Origin: Bremerella sp. JC817
GTDB lineage: Bacteria; Planctomycetota; Planctomycetia; Pirellulales; Pirellulaceae
Direction of reading: 5' to 3'
Assembly: GCF_040718835.1 (NCBI RefSeq)
Contig: NZ_JBFEFG010000268.1
Coordinates: forward strand, 558,001 to 622,000
DNA length: 64,000 nt
How positions within the stretch are numbered: the first letter of the stretch is position 1; every line of letters begins with the position of its first letter. The position numbers and the translations under genes are program-made. Shown here piece after piece: positions 7,561 to 16,038 of the stretch. A model generated the notes under the pieces. That model made no database searches and was not told where the DNA came from. It worked only from the letters and a program-made list of their open reading frames with translations.

Positions 7561-9768
7561 ATGACCACCCGACTTCACCACTTCTGGTCGCTTGCGATGG
7601 CCGTCGTTTGTTCGGCCGCGACGACCTTGCTTCATGCGGAATCGACGCCAGACCGTCCGCTGAAGGATGCGAAGGATGGCGTGAGTGTCAACGCTCCTGA
7701 AGCCCAGCAAGGCTACACGTTGATCGCTCCGATGAATTCCACTTCGACCTACCTGATCGATATGGCAGGGCATGTCGTCAACGAGTGGAAAAGCGAATAC
7801 ACGCCTGCTCTCAGTTCGTACCTGTTGCCCAACGGTCATTTGCTGCGACCGGCCGCCGAACGTCGCGGTGGCTTCGGGGGACCGGGCGGCGGTGGTCGTA
7901 TTCAAGAGTTCGATTGGGATGGCAACCTGGTCTGGGACTTTGTCTTTCAACACGACAAATTAAGACCGCACCACGATATCTGTCCGCTGCCGAACGGCAA
8001 CGTCTTAGTTGTCGCCTCTGATCCGAAAACCGCTGCCGAAGAAACCGCCGTGGGCCGTCGCGCTGAGTTGGTCACGGAAGAACTGCTTCCCGATTGTCTG
8101 CTGGAAATCAAGCCCACCGGCAAGACAACCGGCGAGATCGTGTGGCAATGGCACGCGTGGGATCACCTGGTTCAAGATGTCGATCCGAACCTGCCGAACT
8201 ACGGCGATGTTTCGGAGAACCCACAACGCATCGATATCAACTTCAGCACGGCGATGATGGATCGCATGTTGCAAGACCCTGCTCAATTGGCGCGTCTGCG
8301 CTCGCTCGGCTACGTCGGCGGCGGCGCCCCTCGTGGTGAACCTGATCAAGCTGGCACGCCAGGTTCACGCGGGGGGCAACGCCCCGAAGGTCGCGATGGA
8401 AATCGCGGCCGAAACGATCGCCGAGGTGGCCCAGGGGGTGGCGGCGACTGGATGCATGTTAACGCGGTGGCTTACAACGCGAAGCTCGATCAGATCATGC
8501 TGAGCGTTCATGAATTCAGCGAAGTCTGGATCATCGATCACGGCACCACCACGGCGGAAGCTGCTTCCAACCAGGGTGGCAAGCGTGGCCATGGTGGCGA
8601 CCTGCTGTATCGCTGGGGGAACCCACGCGTCTATCGCAGCGGGACCAATGTTGATCAGCGTCTGTTCGCTCAGCACTGTGCCCACTGGATTGCTGAAGGC
8701 CTGCCCGGTGCCGGCAATATGCTGGTGTTCAACAACGGAATGGGTCGTCCGGACGGATCGTATTCGACGTCGGACGAAATCGAACTTCCGCTGAAGAACG
8801 ACGGCACCTATGAGAAAGAAGAATACCTGCCGTATGGCCCGCTTTCAGCGAAATGGTCGTACTCGGCACCAGAGAAGTCCGACTTCTTCTCGATGTTGAT
8901 CTCCGGCACGCAGCGTCAGCCGAACGGCAACACGCTGATCTGCTCGGGCAATCAGGCCATGCTGTTTGAAGTCACGCCCAACAACGAAATCGTGTGGGTG
9001 CTGCAACTTCCTGGCGGTGGCATGGGTGGCCCTGGCGGACGTGGAGGTCCCGGAGGTCCTGGCGAACGCGAATTCGTGCCGACCTTCCTGGCTCGGGTTC
9101 TCGGCTTGAGCGAAAGCCAACTGAAAACGATTGCCGAACTACAAAAGAACATCGATGAGAAGTTGGCGAAAGTGCTTACTAAAGAGCAGCTTGAAAAGCT
9201 TAAGAGCCCAGGCGGTGGTGGTCCCGGTTTCGGCGGCCCACCCCGAATTGGCGAAGTGGTCCCGGTCTCGCTGGTGGCAGACCTCAGCGAAGAACAGTTC
9301 GCGCAGGTGAAGACCCTGCAGGACGAAGTCGACGAGGCCTTGAAGAAGGTCTGGACCGCAGAGCAGAAGAAGAATCTCGATGAACTAGAAAGCCGAATGG
9401 GCGGTGGTCCTGGAGCGGGCCGTCCCGGCTTTGGTGGACCTGGCGGATTCGGTCCGCCTCCTGGAATGGGTGGCCCTGGCGGTCCCGACGGCCGCGATCG
9501 AGGTCCCGATCGTCGCGGCGCGGGCGGCCCTTTCGGCCGGGGTGGCCCATTTGGTCCGGGAGGCGGGCCGGGTGGCCCTGACGGAGGCCCCGGTGGACGT
9601 GGCCCCGGCGGTGGCGGTCCTGGAGGTCCTGGTGGTGTCTTCCGCGCCTATCGCTACGACACCGAGTATACCGCATTTGAGGGGAAAGACCTGAAGCCGG
9701 GCAAGCTGCTTGTCGAAGCGATGACTTCGGCTGGCGGTCCTGGGCAGCAAGGTCCTCCTCGCCCGTAG
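7561..9768 (+). CDS. Secreted arylsulfotransferase (ASST)-like propeller protein with Gly-rich insertions
   Basis: A 735-aa exported protein with a signal peptide (about residues 1-28, ending LLHAES). The body matches the aryl-sulfate sulfotransferase propeller pattern: blade motifs such as YTLIAPMNSTSTYLIDMAG, LRPHHDICPLPNGNVLVVA, WMHVNAVAYN and QRQPNGNTLICSGNQ. Candidate active-site His residues sit in HHD, MHVN and CAHW. It is interrupted by Gly/Arg/Pro-rich stretches near residues 255-300 and 490-510. A C-terminal extension holds two related helical hairpins (LSESQLKTIAELQKNIDEKL; LSEEQFAQVKTLQDEVDEAL) separated by Gly-rich linkers. LRSLGYVGG near residue 245 resembles the tail motif of sulfatases. 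A terminator follows, so it is probably transcribed alone. The function in sulfate transfer is inferred. Confidence 0.8.
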   Translation: MTTRLHHFWSLAMAVVCSAATTLLHAESTPDRPLKDAKDGVSVNAPEAQQGYTLIAPMNSTSTYLIDMAGHVVNEWKSEYTPALSSYLLPNGHLLRPAAERRGGFGGPGGGGRIQEFDWDGNLVWDFVFQHDKLRPHHDICPLPNGNVLVVASDPKTAAEETAVGRRAELVTEELLPDCLLEIKPTGKTTGEIVWQWHAWDHLVQDVDPNLPNYGDVSENPQRIDINFSTAMMDRMLQDPAQLARLRSLGYVGGGAPRGEPDQAGTPGSRGGQRPEGRDGNRGRNDRRGGPGGGGDWMHVNAVAYNAKLDQIMLSVHEFSEVWIIDHGTTTAEAASNQGGKRGHGGDLLYRWGNPRVYRSGTNVDQRLFAQHCAHWIAEGLPGAGNMLVFNNGMGRPDGSYSTSDEIELPLKNDGTYEKEEYLPYGPLSAKWSYSAPEKSDFFSMLISGTQRQPNGNTLICSGNQAMLFEVTPNNEIVWVLQLPGGGMGGPGGRGGPGGPGEREFVPTFLARVLGLSESQLKTIAELQKNIDEKLAKVLTKEQLEKLKSPGGGGPGFGGPPRIGEVVPVSLVADLSEEQFAQVKTLQDEVDEALKKVWTAEQKKNLDELESRMGGGPGAGRPGFGGPGGFGPPPGMGGPGGPDGRDRGPDRRGAGGPFGRGGPFGPGGGPGGPDGGPGGRGPGGGGPGGPGGVFRAYRYDTEYTAFEGKDLKPGKLLVEAMTSAGGPGQQGPPRP

Positions 9769-9801
9769 TGCTGGGGTCTTTGGTTTGCAAAACCCCCTGT
9801 T

Positions 9802-9850
9802 ACCCGTGGCTTGGCTCGCCGCTTTATAGCCAGGCCACGGGTTTCTCTTT
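9802..9850 (+). terminator. Rho-independent terminator after the propeller gene
   Basis: The arms 9802-9816 and 9828-9842 form a 15-base stem with one T-G wobble and an 11-base loop. TTCTCTTT follows at 9843-9850. It separates the gene ending at 9768 from the operon starting at 9870. Confidence 0.8.
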
Positions 9851-9869
9851 CCGCGAGATGGTTTGACGC

Positions 9870-12008
9870 ATGCAATGGTTCAACAACATCCCTGACACGC
9901 TCGCTGGCTTGCTGCCACTGAGCTATATCGGCCCAGGAGCCGGGTTCGCTCTGGCCGGATCTTTCCTGGCGGTGTTTGGGGCGATTGCATCGGCCATCTC
10001 GATGTTGCTTCTGTGGCCGCTGCGACGCGTCTTCCGCGTTCTTTTAAGAAAGCGTCCACCTCAGAAGCCCAAATACCCTCGCGTTGTTGTGCTGGGGCTC
10101 GACGGCCTCGACCATGGCATGACCGCGAAACTGCTCAGCGAAGGAAAGCTGCCGAACCTCGCTCGGCTTCAGCAGCAAGGCAGCTTTCATTCCTTGGCCA
10201 GCACGTTGCCACCGATTTCGCCGGTCGCGTGGTCGACGTTTCAAACCGGAGTAAACCCCGGCAAGCACAATATCTTCGACTTCCTGACGCCGGACGAATC
10301 GACCTATCAGCCGAAGCTGAGTTCGGTCGAGATTCGAACCATCAGTAAGTCGATCGGCATCGGGCCGTTGAAATGGGAATATCAAAAGCCTGATGTGCGG
10401 ATGTTGCGGAAGAGCAAGCCGTTCTGGAGTGTGCTTAGCAATTACGGCATCTTCAATTGCATCATCCGCGTCCCGATCACCTTTCCGCCGGAGAAACTGC
10501 GGGGCGTGCAGTTGTCGGCGATGTGCGTGCCTGACCTGCGAGGCACGCAAGGCACGTTCTCGCAGTACACGACCCGCGCCAAAGAAGAAGGGGTGAAAAC
10601 GGGCGGCGAAGTCCACTATGTCCAACGAATTGGCAACTGGGTCGAATGCGAACTGCTCGGTCCACCCCATCCAACCGACGCCAGCAAAGGTTCGCTGAAG
10701 GTTCCGTTCCAAGTTGAGATCATCGACGAAGATCACGCCTGGCTTCATCTGCCTGGCAACAAGCAGAAGCTGACCAGAGGCGTGCACACCGATTGGTTGA
10801 ACGTCACCTTCAAAGCAGGCTGGGGCGTTGCGGTGAGTGGCGTTTGCCGCGTGATGTTGCTGGAAACGGAACCAGAGTTCGGGCTGTATGTCACGCCGAT
10901 CAACATCGATCCTGAAAACCCTGCCATGGCGATCGGTTACCCTTCGGTTTATCCGATTTACCTGGCCAAGAAGCAAGGTCCTTACGCCACGCTCGGCTTG
11001 GCGGAAGATACCTGGAGTCTCAGCGAACAAGTCATTGAAGACGAACATTTCCTGCAGCAATGCATGGATATCGACGTCGAACGCGAAACGATGTTTTTCG
11101 ATAGCCTCGACAAAGTTCGCGAAGGCTTGTGCGTCTGCGTGTTCGATGGCACCGACCGCATGCAGCACATGTTCTGGCGGTATCTCGATAAGTCGCACCC
11201 GGCCCGACCGGCCCACGTACCGGCGAAGCTCGAGAACGCGATCGAAGACCTTTACGTCCGCATGGATGGCCTGGTCGGCCGCACGATGGAGAAGTGCGAC
11301 GATGGCAACACGCTGTTGATGGTGCTATCGGATCATGGCTTCAACACCTTCCGTCGCGGCATCGATTTAAATCGCTGGCTGGAAGAGAACGGCTACCTGG
11401 TCGTCGACGAGGCCCGACGCAGCGAAGACTACCTGGCGGGCATCGACTGGAGCAAAACGAAGGCGTTCGCCCTCGGCCTGACCGGCATCTTCTTGAACCT
11501 GGAAGGGAAATACGAGCATGGCATCGTTACCCCAGGCGAAGAGGCCGACAACCTGAAGGCCGAGATCGCGGCCCGGCTGAACGAAGTGGTCGATCCGCAA
11601 ACCGGCACTAAGGCGATTCGCCGTACCTATCAAGCGGCCAGGGCATATCGCGGTCCATACAAGGAGAACGCCCCCGACCTGATTGTTGGTTACGAAAGTG
11701 GCTATCGCATCTCGTGGGATGCCGCGGTCGGTCGCACCAGCACGCAGGTCTTTCACGACAACACCAAGGCCTGGAGTGGTGATCACTGCGTCGATCCTTC
11801 AGTCGTGCCAGGCATCCTGTTCAGCAGCGACCGCATCGCCTCGGCGGCGCCACGCTTGCTCGACCTTGCTCCGACCATTCTGAATCTGTTTGGTTGTCCC
11901 ATTCCTGATTACATGGATGGTCAACCGCTGGAGTTTTCGGAAGCTCCGCCGGAAGTCGAGACGACCGAGAAGCCTTTCAGCGAAACTCCCGTCAAGGTGG
12001 CATCATGA
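9870..12008 (+). CDS. Membrane-anchored alkaline-phosphatase-superfamily phosphodiesterase
   Basis: A 712-aa member of the type I phosphodiesterase/nucleotide pyrophosphatase group. One hydrophobic segment at about residues 25-50 followed by Arg/Lys-rich LRRVFRVLLRKR anchors it in the membrane. The metal-site motif VVVLGLDGLD (Asp 78) and nucleophile region SPVAWSTFQTG (Thr 123 aligned as nucleophile) come next. Further metal ligands are in VFDGTDRMQHMFWRYLD and VLSDHGFN. All expected catalytic residues appear present. It is the first gene of a five-gene operon. Its stop overlaps the next start as ATGA, so translation is coupled. The substrate is unknown; context with a sulfotransferase suggests a surface polymer or lipid headgroup. 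Confidence 0.85.
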   Translation: MQWFNNIPDTLAGLLPLSYIGPGAGFALAGSFLAVFGAIASAISMLLLWPLRRVFRVLLRKRPPQKPKYPRVVVLGLDGLDHGMTAKLLSEGKLPNLARLQQQGSFHSLASTLPPISPVAWSTFQTGVNPGKHNIFDFLTPDESTYQPKLSSVEIRTISKSIGIGPLKWEYQKPDVRMLRKSKPFWSVLSNYGIFNCIIRVPITFPPEKLRGVQLSAMCVPDLRGTQGTFSQYTTRAKEEGVKTGGEVHYVQRIGNWVECELLGPPHPTDASKGSLKVPFQVEIIDEDHAWLHLPGNKQKLTRGVHTDWLNVTFKAGWGVAVSGVCRVMLLETEPEFGLYVTPINIDPENPAMAIGYPSVYPIYLAKKQGPYATLGLAEDTWSLSEQVIEDEHFLQQCMDIDVERETMFFDSLDKVREGLCVCVFDGTDRMQHMFWRYLDKSHPARPAHVPAKLENAIEDLYVRMDGLVGRTMEKCDDGNTLLMVLSDHGFNTFRRGIDLNRWLEENGYLVVDEARRSEDYLAGIDWSKTKAFALGLTGIFLNLEGKYEHGIVTPGEEADNLKAEIAARLNEVVDPQTGTKAIRRTYQAARAYRGPYKENAPDLIVGYESGYRISWDAAVGRTSTQVFHDNTKAWSGDHCVDPSVVPGILFSSDRIASAAPRLLDLAPTILNLFGCPIPDYMDGQPLEFSEAPPEVETTEKPFSETPVKVAS

Positions 12009-14056
12009 GCGACACGCAACCAAGCAAACCATCGATCTCGCGTCGCACATTGTTGACGGGTGCGGCCGCGGCGGCTGGCATCGGTGCCTTGGGAGCCACT
12101 TCGTATTGGCTGGGCGGGGTGAACCGCGTCTCGCATAGCTTCGGCAAGAAGGTAATTGTGATCGGGGTCGACGGCATGGATCCGCGACTCTGTCGGAAAC
12201 TGATGAGCGCGGGCATGATGCCCAACATGAAACGGATGGCTGCGGCGGGCGGCTTTAGCAACCTGGGAACCAGCTGCCCGCCGCAGAGTCCGGTTGCCTG
12301 GGCCAACTTCATCAACGGAGCTGGTCCTGGCTCGCACGGGATCTTCGATTTCATTCATCGGCATCCGCACCAGCAGTGCGCGCCGTTCTTCTCGGCGGCA
12401 GAAACGATTCCGGGCGAAGGCTCGATCGAAATCGGTGACCACCAACTGCAGCTCGACTTCTGGCCCTTCAATCATCAGCCACCTGAAACAGTCTTGCGTC
12501 GGCAGGGCGTTCCGTTCTGGGACTTCCTCGACGCCCAGCGGATTTCGTCCGTCTTCTACGACTTGCCTTCCAACTATCCGCCGAGCCCGTCGGAGTATGG
12601 CTTCCACAAGTGCGTCTGCGGGATGGGCACGCCCGACATGCTCGGTTCGTACGGAACCTACCAGTTCTTTAGCGAGGACACGCCGGTCGAAGGTCTCGAA
12701 GAAGGGGGAGGCAAGCGCAGCCGTGTGAAGTTTGATGGCGACTCGGCTCGCATCACGCTCGTTGGCCCGGAAAACAGCATGCTCAACAGGCCGCAGCCTG
12801 TCTCGATCGACATCGATGTCCATCGCGATCCTGGTTCCCGTACCGTGCTGCTGGAAGTGCAAGGTCAGAAGATCATGCTCAACGCCGGTGAATGGAGCCA
12901 CTGGACGAAGCTCGACTTCGCGCTTTCAACGCCGCGTCCTTTGCCGACACAGCACGCCAGCGGGATCTGTCGCTTCTACCTGCAAGAGGCGGCGCCGAAC
13001 TTTCGATTGTACGTCACGCCGATTAACGTCGACCCATCGGCCCCGGCCGTTCAGCTTTCGGAACCAGAGAACTTCATCTCGGACATCTCGAACGACCTTG
13101 GCTTGTTCTATACCACCGGTTTTCAGGAAGACCACAAGGCCCGATCGAACGGCGTCTTCGACGACGATCAGTTCCGTCGCCAGGCAACCGAAGTGCTGGA
13201 AGAACGCCTCGCGCTGTTCGAGTACGCCGTCGAGAACTACGACGACGGCTTGCTGTTCTTCTACTTCAGCAGCAGTGACCTGCAATCGCACATGTTCTGG
13301 TGGGACGGGGACGAAGATCCGAATCACCCGACCCGAACCAGCACCGAGGCCGCCAGTCGCTATCAATACGTGAAAGACCTTTACCAGCGGCTCGATGGCA
13401 TCATCGGCGATATTTACGACCGCTATGGCGACAAGGCGACCATCTACGTGATGAGCGACCATGGCTTCGCCAACTTTGGTCGGCAGTTCAATGTCAACTC
13501 GTGGCTCCGCGACCTCGGCTATTTGAACCCGCGCGAATGCACGTCGATTCTGACCGACTGCGACTGGTCGCGAACGCGGGCCTATGGCATGGGGATCAAT
13601 GGTCTCTACTTGAACCTCAAAGGTCGCGAACGGGACGGCATCGTCGAACCAGGCGAAGAACAGGAAAAGCTGACCCGACAGTTGATCGCCCGTCTGAAGG
13701 GGGTTCGCGATTACAACGGCAAGCAGGTCATCCGCAACGTCTACCGCTCGAGTGAGATCTATTCGGGCAATGCGACCGCATTGGCACCTGATCTGATAAT
13801 TGGCTATGCCCGTGGCTATCGCGCCTCGTGGGAAACCTGTCTGGGCGAACTCACGCCTGATGTGCTACTCGACAACACTTCGGCCTGGAGCGCCGATCAC
13901 TGCGCCGATGCCTTGGAAGTCCCGGGCATTCTGTGCTGCAACAAACCGTTCACGGCATCCGATCCATCGCTGGTCGACATCGCTCCGTCGATCCTCGACG
14001 ACTTCGGAATCGCCACCCCGATCACCATGACTGGCCGAAGCATCTTTCGGACGTAG
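12005..14056 (+). CDS. Tat-exported alkaline-phosphatase-superfamily paralogue with altered nucleophile site
   Basis: A 683-aa paralogue of the preceding protein, here with a twin-arginine leader (ISRRTLLTGAAAAAG) instead of a membrane anchor. Metal motifs are kept: VIVIGVDGMD (Asp 56), HMFWWDGDEDPNHP and YVMSDHGFANF. The nucleophile segment reads SPVAWANFINGAGPG, which places Asn 101 where the upstream paralogue has Thr 123. It may therefore be inactive, use another residue, or bind substrate only. The start overlaps the previous stop (ATGA). The pair probably acts on the same substrate on opposite faces or stages. Confidence 0.85.
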   Translation: MSDTQPSKPSISRRTLLTGAAAAAGIGALGATSYWLGGVNRVSHSFGKKVIVIGVDGMDPRLCRKLMSAGMMPNMKRMAAAGGFSNLGTSCPPQSPVAWANFINGAGPGSHGIFDFIHRHPHQQCAPFFSAAETIPGEGSIEIGDHQLQLDFWPFNHQPPETVLRRQGVPFWDFLDAQRISSVFYDLPSNYPPSPSEYGFHKCVCGMGTPDMLGSYGTYQFFSEDTPVEGLEEGGGKRSRVKFDGDSARITLVGPENSMLNRPQPVSIDIDVHRDPGSRTVLLEVQGQKIMLNAGEWSHWTKLDFALSTPRPLPTQHASGICRFYLQEAAPNFRLYVTPINVDPSAPAVQLSEPENFISDISNDLGLFYTTGFQEDHKARSNGVFDDDQFRRQATEVLEERLALFEYAVENYDDGLLFFYFSSSDLQSHMFWWDGDEDPNHPTRTSTEAASRYQYVKDLYQRLDGIIGDIYDRYGDKATIYVMSDHGFANFGRQFNVNSWLRDLGYLNPRECTSILTDCDWSRTRAYGMGINGLYLNLKGRERDGIVEPGEEQEKLTRQLIARLKGVRDYNGKQVIRNVYRSSEIYSGNATALAPDLIIGYARGYRASWETCLGELTPDVLLDNTSAWSADHCADALEVPGILCCNKPFTASDPSLVDIAPSILDDFGIATPITMTGRSIFRT

Positions 14057-14117
14057 CGCAGGGCAGTAGCCCTTCGCTTAGAACACCTGGCCGACGTACC
14101 CCAGAAAGGACAACCCG

Positions 14118-14303
14118 ATGGCGAAAGTGAACCTAGATAGCGGACTCTTCGAGCGTGCCCAGGCCGCCGCGGCGAAGGAAGGTTACAGCAGCGTTGACGA
14201 ATTGATCGCGACCGCTGTCGAGAACGAAATCAAACGGATTGGCGAAGCCGACGCCGAACGGCAAGTCGCCGATCAGCTTCGTGGTCTTGGCTATATCGAG
14301 TAA
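14118..14303 (+). CDS. Small ribbon-helix-helix-like protein, 61 aa
   Basis: The N-terminal part (MAKVNLDSGLFERAQAAAAK, then EGYSSVDELI) has the strand-helix-helix look of ribbon-helix-helix or antitoxin-type small proteins. The C-terminus ends QLRGLGYIE, a tail commonly seen at the ends of sulfatase and phosphodiesterase superfamily enzymes. It sits in the operon between the second phosphodiesterase (61 bases upstream) and the membrane protein (4 bases downstream). GAAAGGACAACCCG before the ATG supplies a good ribosome-binding site. It may be a partner subunit of the enzymes rather than a DNA-binding protein. That is inference from the tail and the context. Confidence 0.75.
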   Translation: MAKVNLDSGLFERAQAAAAKEGYSSVDELIATAVENEIKRIGEADAERQVADQLRGLGYIE

Positions 14304-14307
14304 GTCG

Positions 14308-15141
14308 ATGCTCGCAAACGTGATTTCCTGGTTGAATTCGCTCGCCAACGCCACCCTTGGGCTGTTGCTGGAACTGGTCGCGTGGATTCCGGCGTGGCTG
14401 TCGATCACGATCATCGGGGCGGTGACCGGCGTGCTGATGTTGATGGTGTTCAAGTACACCTCGCACCAGTCGGCTATTCGCCATACCCGGAACCAGATCA
14501 AAGCGAACCTGCTCGGACTTTCGATGTTCAAGGACGACCTTCGCGTCGGCTTGGGCATGCAAGGGAACCTGCTGAAATTCGCAGGGCGACTGCTCGCGCT
14601 CTCCGTAGTGCCGATGCTGGTGATGATCGTTCCGACCTGCCTTGTCCTTTCGCAACTGGCGCTCTGGTACCAGGCCCGCCCACTCGTGGAAGGCGAGAAG
14701 GCGATCGTCACGGTGCAAACATCGGCCGATCCAGAAGCGGTGCAACAAATCGCTTTGGCAGAATCGCCTGCCTATCGCGTGGCGAAAGGTCCCGTCCGTG
14801 TCCCTGGCAAGCAGATGATTTGCTGGGAGATCGAAGCCCTTCAGCCAGGGCGTCATCAAATGCAGTTCACCTTCGGCAACGATCACATCGACAAACAATT
14901 GGCGATCGGATCTGGCCTGATGCCGGTTAGCCTCGTGCGGCCTTCGCTCGACTGGACCGACACGCTGTTGCATCCTAGCGAATCCCCTTTCGGGGATACG
15001 TCGCCGGTGCAGTCGATCGCCATTGAATACCCTGAGCGTGCTTCGTGGATCTACGGTAGCCACACCTGGCTGATTACCTGGTTTCTGGTTTCCATGGTCG
15101 CCGCCTTTGCTGCCAAACCTCTCTTGAATGTCAACTTGTAA
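14308..15141 (+). CDS. Membrane protein of the phosphodiesterase/sulfotransferase operon
   Basis: A 277-aa protein with membrane segments at about residues 27-48 and 95-118 and near the C-terminus (WLITWFLVSMVAAFAAKPLL). The roughly 130-residue stretch between the second and third spans is probably extracytoplasmic. I recognise no enzymatic motif. The frame is open to 14239, but the ATG at 14308 follows the previous stop by four bases, the tight spacing of an operon. The 3' end lies close to the next gene. It may anchor or scaffold the exported phosphodiesterases. Confidence 0.75.
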   Translation: MLANVISWLNSLANATLGLLLELVAWIPAWLSITIIGAVTGVLMLMVFKYTSHQSAIRHTRNQIKANLLGLSMFKDDLRVGLGMQGNLLKFAGRLLALSVVPMLVMIVPTCLVLSQLALWYQARPLVEGEKAIVTVQTSADPEAVQQIALAESPAYRVAKGPVRVPGKQMICWEIEALQPGRHQMQFTFGNDHIDKQLAIGSGLMPVSLVRPSLDWTDTLLHPSESPFGDTSPVQSIAIEYPERASWIYGSHTWLITWFLVSMVAAFAAKPLLNVNL

Positions 15142-15148
15142 GGCCACC

Positions 15149-15763
15149 ATGTTCACTGCTCATGGAGATTTTCCCGGCATGTCATTTTCCAACGCCATCA
15201 CGATTGTCTCGGGGCTGCCTCGTTCCGGCACTTCGCTCATGATGCAAATGATCGATCGGGGAGGCATTCCCGCGTTGACCGACGAGATTCGTTCCGCCGA
15301 TCGCGACAATCCGAAAGGCTATTACGAGTTCGAGCCGGTCAAGCAAACCAAAGACAACCCAGGTTGGCTTGGCGATGCTCGCGGCAAGGTGGTGAAGATG
15401 GTCTCTTCGCTGCTGTACGATCTGCCTGCTAGCGAAAGCTATCGCGTGGTCTTCATGCGGCGCGACATCGAAGAGATTCTCGACTCGCAGGAAAAGATGT
15501 TGTTGCGGCTTGGCAAGCCAGTGGCCGATCGATCGGCGATTCGCATGGCGTTCGATGTGCACTTGAAACGTTTGATGGAGTGGCTGCCCGATCAGAAACA
15601 TTTGAACCTGCTGGAGCTGAGCTACAACGAACTGCTGACCAATCCGCGCGACGAGATCGCCCGGCTGAACTTGTTTCTGGGCGGGCATCTCGACACCGAG
15701 ACCATGGTCGCTTCGATCGATCCGCAGCTTTATCGCAACCGCAGCGCTGCCACCAACAACTAG
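15149..15763 (+). CDS. P-loop sulfotransferase-family protein
   Basis: A 204-aa protein. The 5'-phosphosulfate-binding loop SGLPRSGTSLM is at residues 21-31. The second conserved region is FMRRDIEEILDSQEKML, where the 3'-phosphate-binding Arg/Ser of PAPS sulfotransferases lie. ELSYNELLTNPRDEI fits the family C-terminal region. It would transfer sulfate from PAPS to an acceptor hydroxyl in the cytoplasm. The ATG at 15149 has TAAGG close upstream; an in-frame ATG at 15128 overlaps the previous gene and one at 15179 is also possible. It is the last gene of the operon before two hairpins. Confidence 0.85.
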   Translation: MFTAHGDFPGMSFSNAITIVSGLPRSGTSLMMQMIDRGGIPALTDEIRSADRDNPKGYYEFEPVKQTKDNPGWLGDARGKVVKMVSSLLYDLPASESYRVVFMRRDIEEILDSQEKMLLRLGKPVADRSAIRMAFDVHLKRLMEWLPDQKHLNLLELSYNELLTNPRDEIARLNLFLGGHLDTETMVASIDPQLYRNRSAATNN

Positions 15764-15777
15764 ACGAAGCATCTCGC

Positions 15778-15807
15778 TTCCTGGACGCTCTGCCCCGCGT
15801 CCAGGAA
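15778..15807 (+). terminator. First of two tandem hairpins after the operon
   Basis: The arms 15778-15788 and 15797-15807 are perfect 11-base complements with an 8-base loop. There is no T-run of its own. It sits directly before the terminator at 15809. Confidence 0.5.
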
Positions 15808-15808
15808 G

Positions 15809-15846
15809 GGTAGCCCAGGCATAACGCAGCCTGGGCTACCATTTTT
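15809..15846 (+). terminator. Rho-independent terminator of the sulfotransferase operon
   Basis: The arms 15809-15820 and 15829-15840 form a perfect 12-base stem with an 8-base loop. ATTTTTC follows. It ends the operon that starts at 9870. Confidence 0.85.
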
Positions 15847-16038
15847 CTTGGCTTCACGGGCCATTCATCTCGCCCCAAGCTTTGCGAACCCCCAATTTTG
15901 CCGTGCGACAATTTCGCCATCGATCCCTGGCAGCAGGGGGGGCTGGAAAAAGGTATGATGAAAGGAACAACAACCACGACGGGGCTTTTGTCTCGCTGGG
16001 ATGAGGCCACGTGAACTCGATTGCAAGGAGAACATCCC

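Noticed and set aside
9400-9640. Gly/Pro-coding triplet-rich stretch considered as a tandem DNA repeat
   Set aside because: It is irregular at the base level. It is low-complexity coding sequence, not a unit repeat or CRISPR.
10044-11216. 390-codon minus-strand frame
   Set aside because: It is antisense to the phosphodiesterase gene, with no homology or ribosome-binding site.
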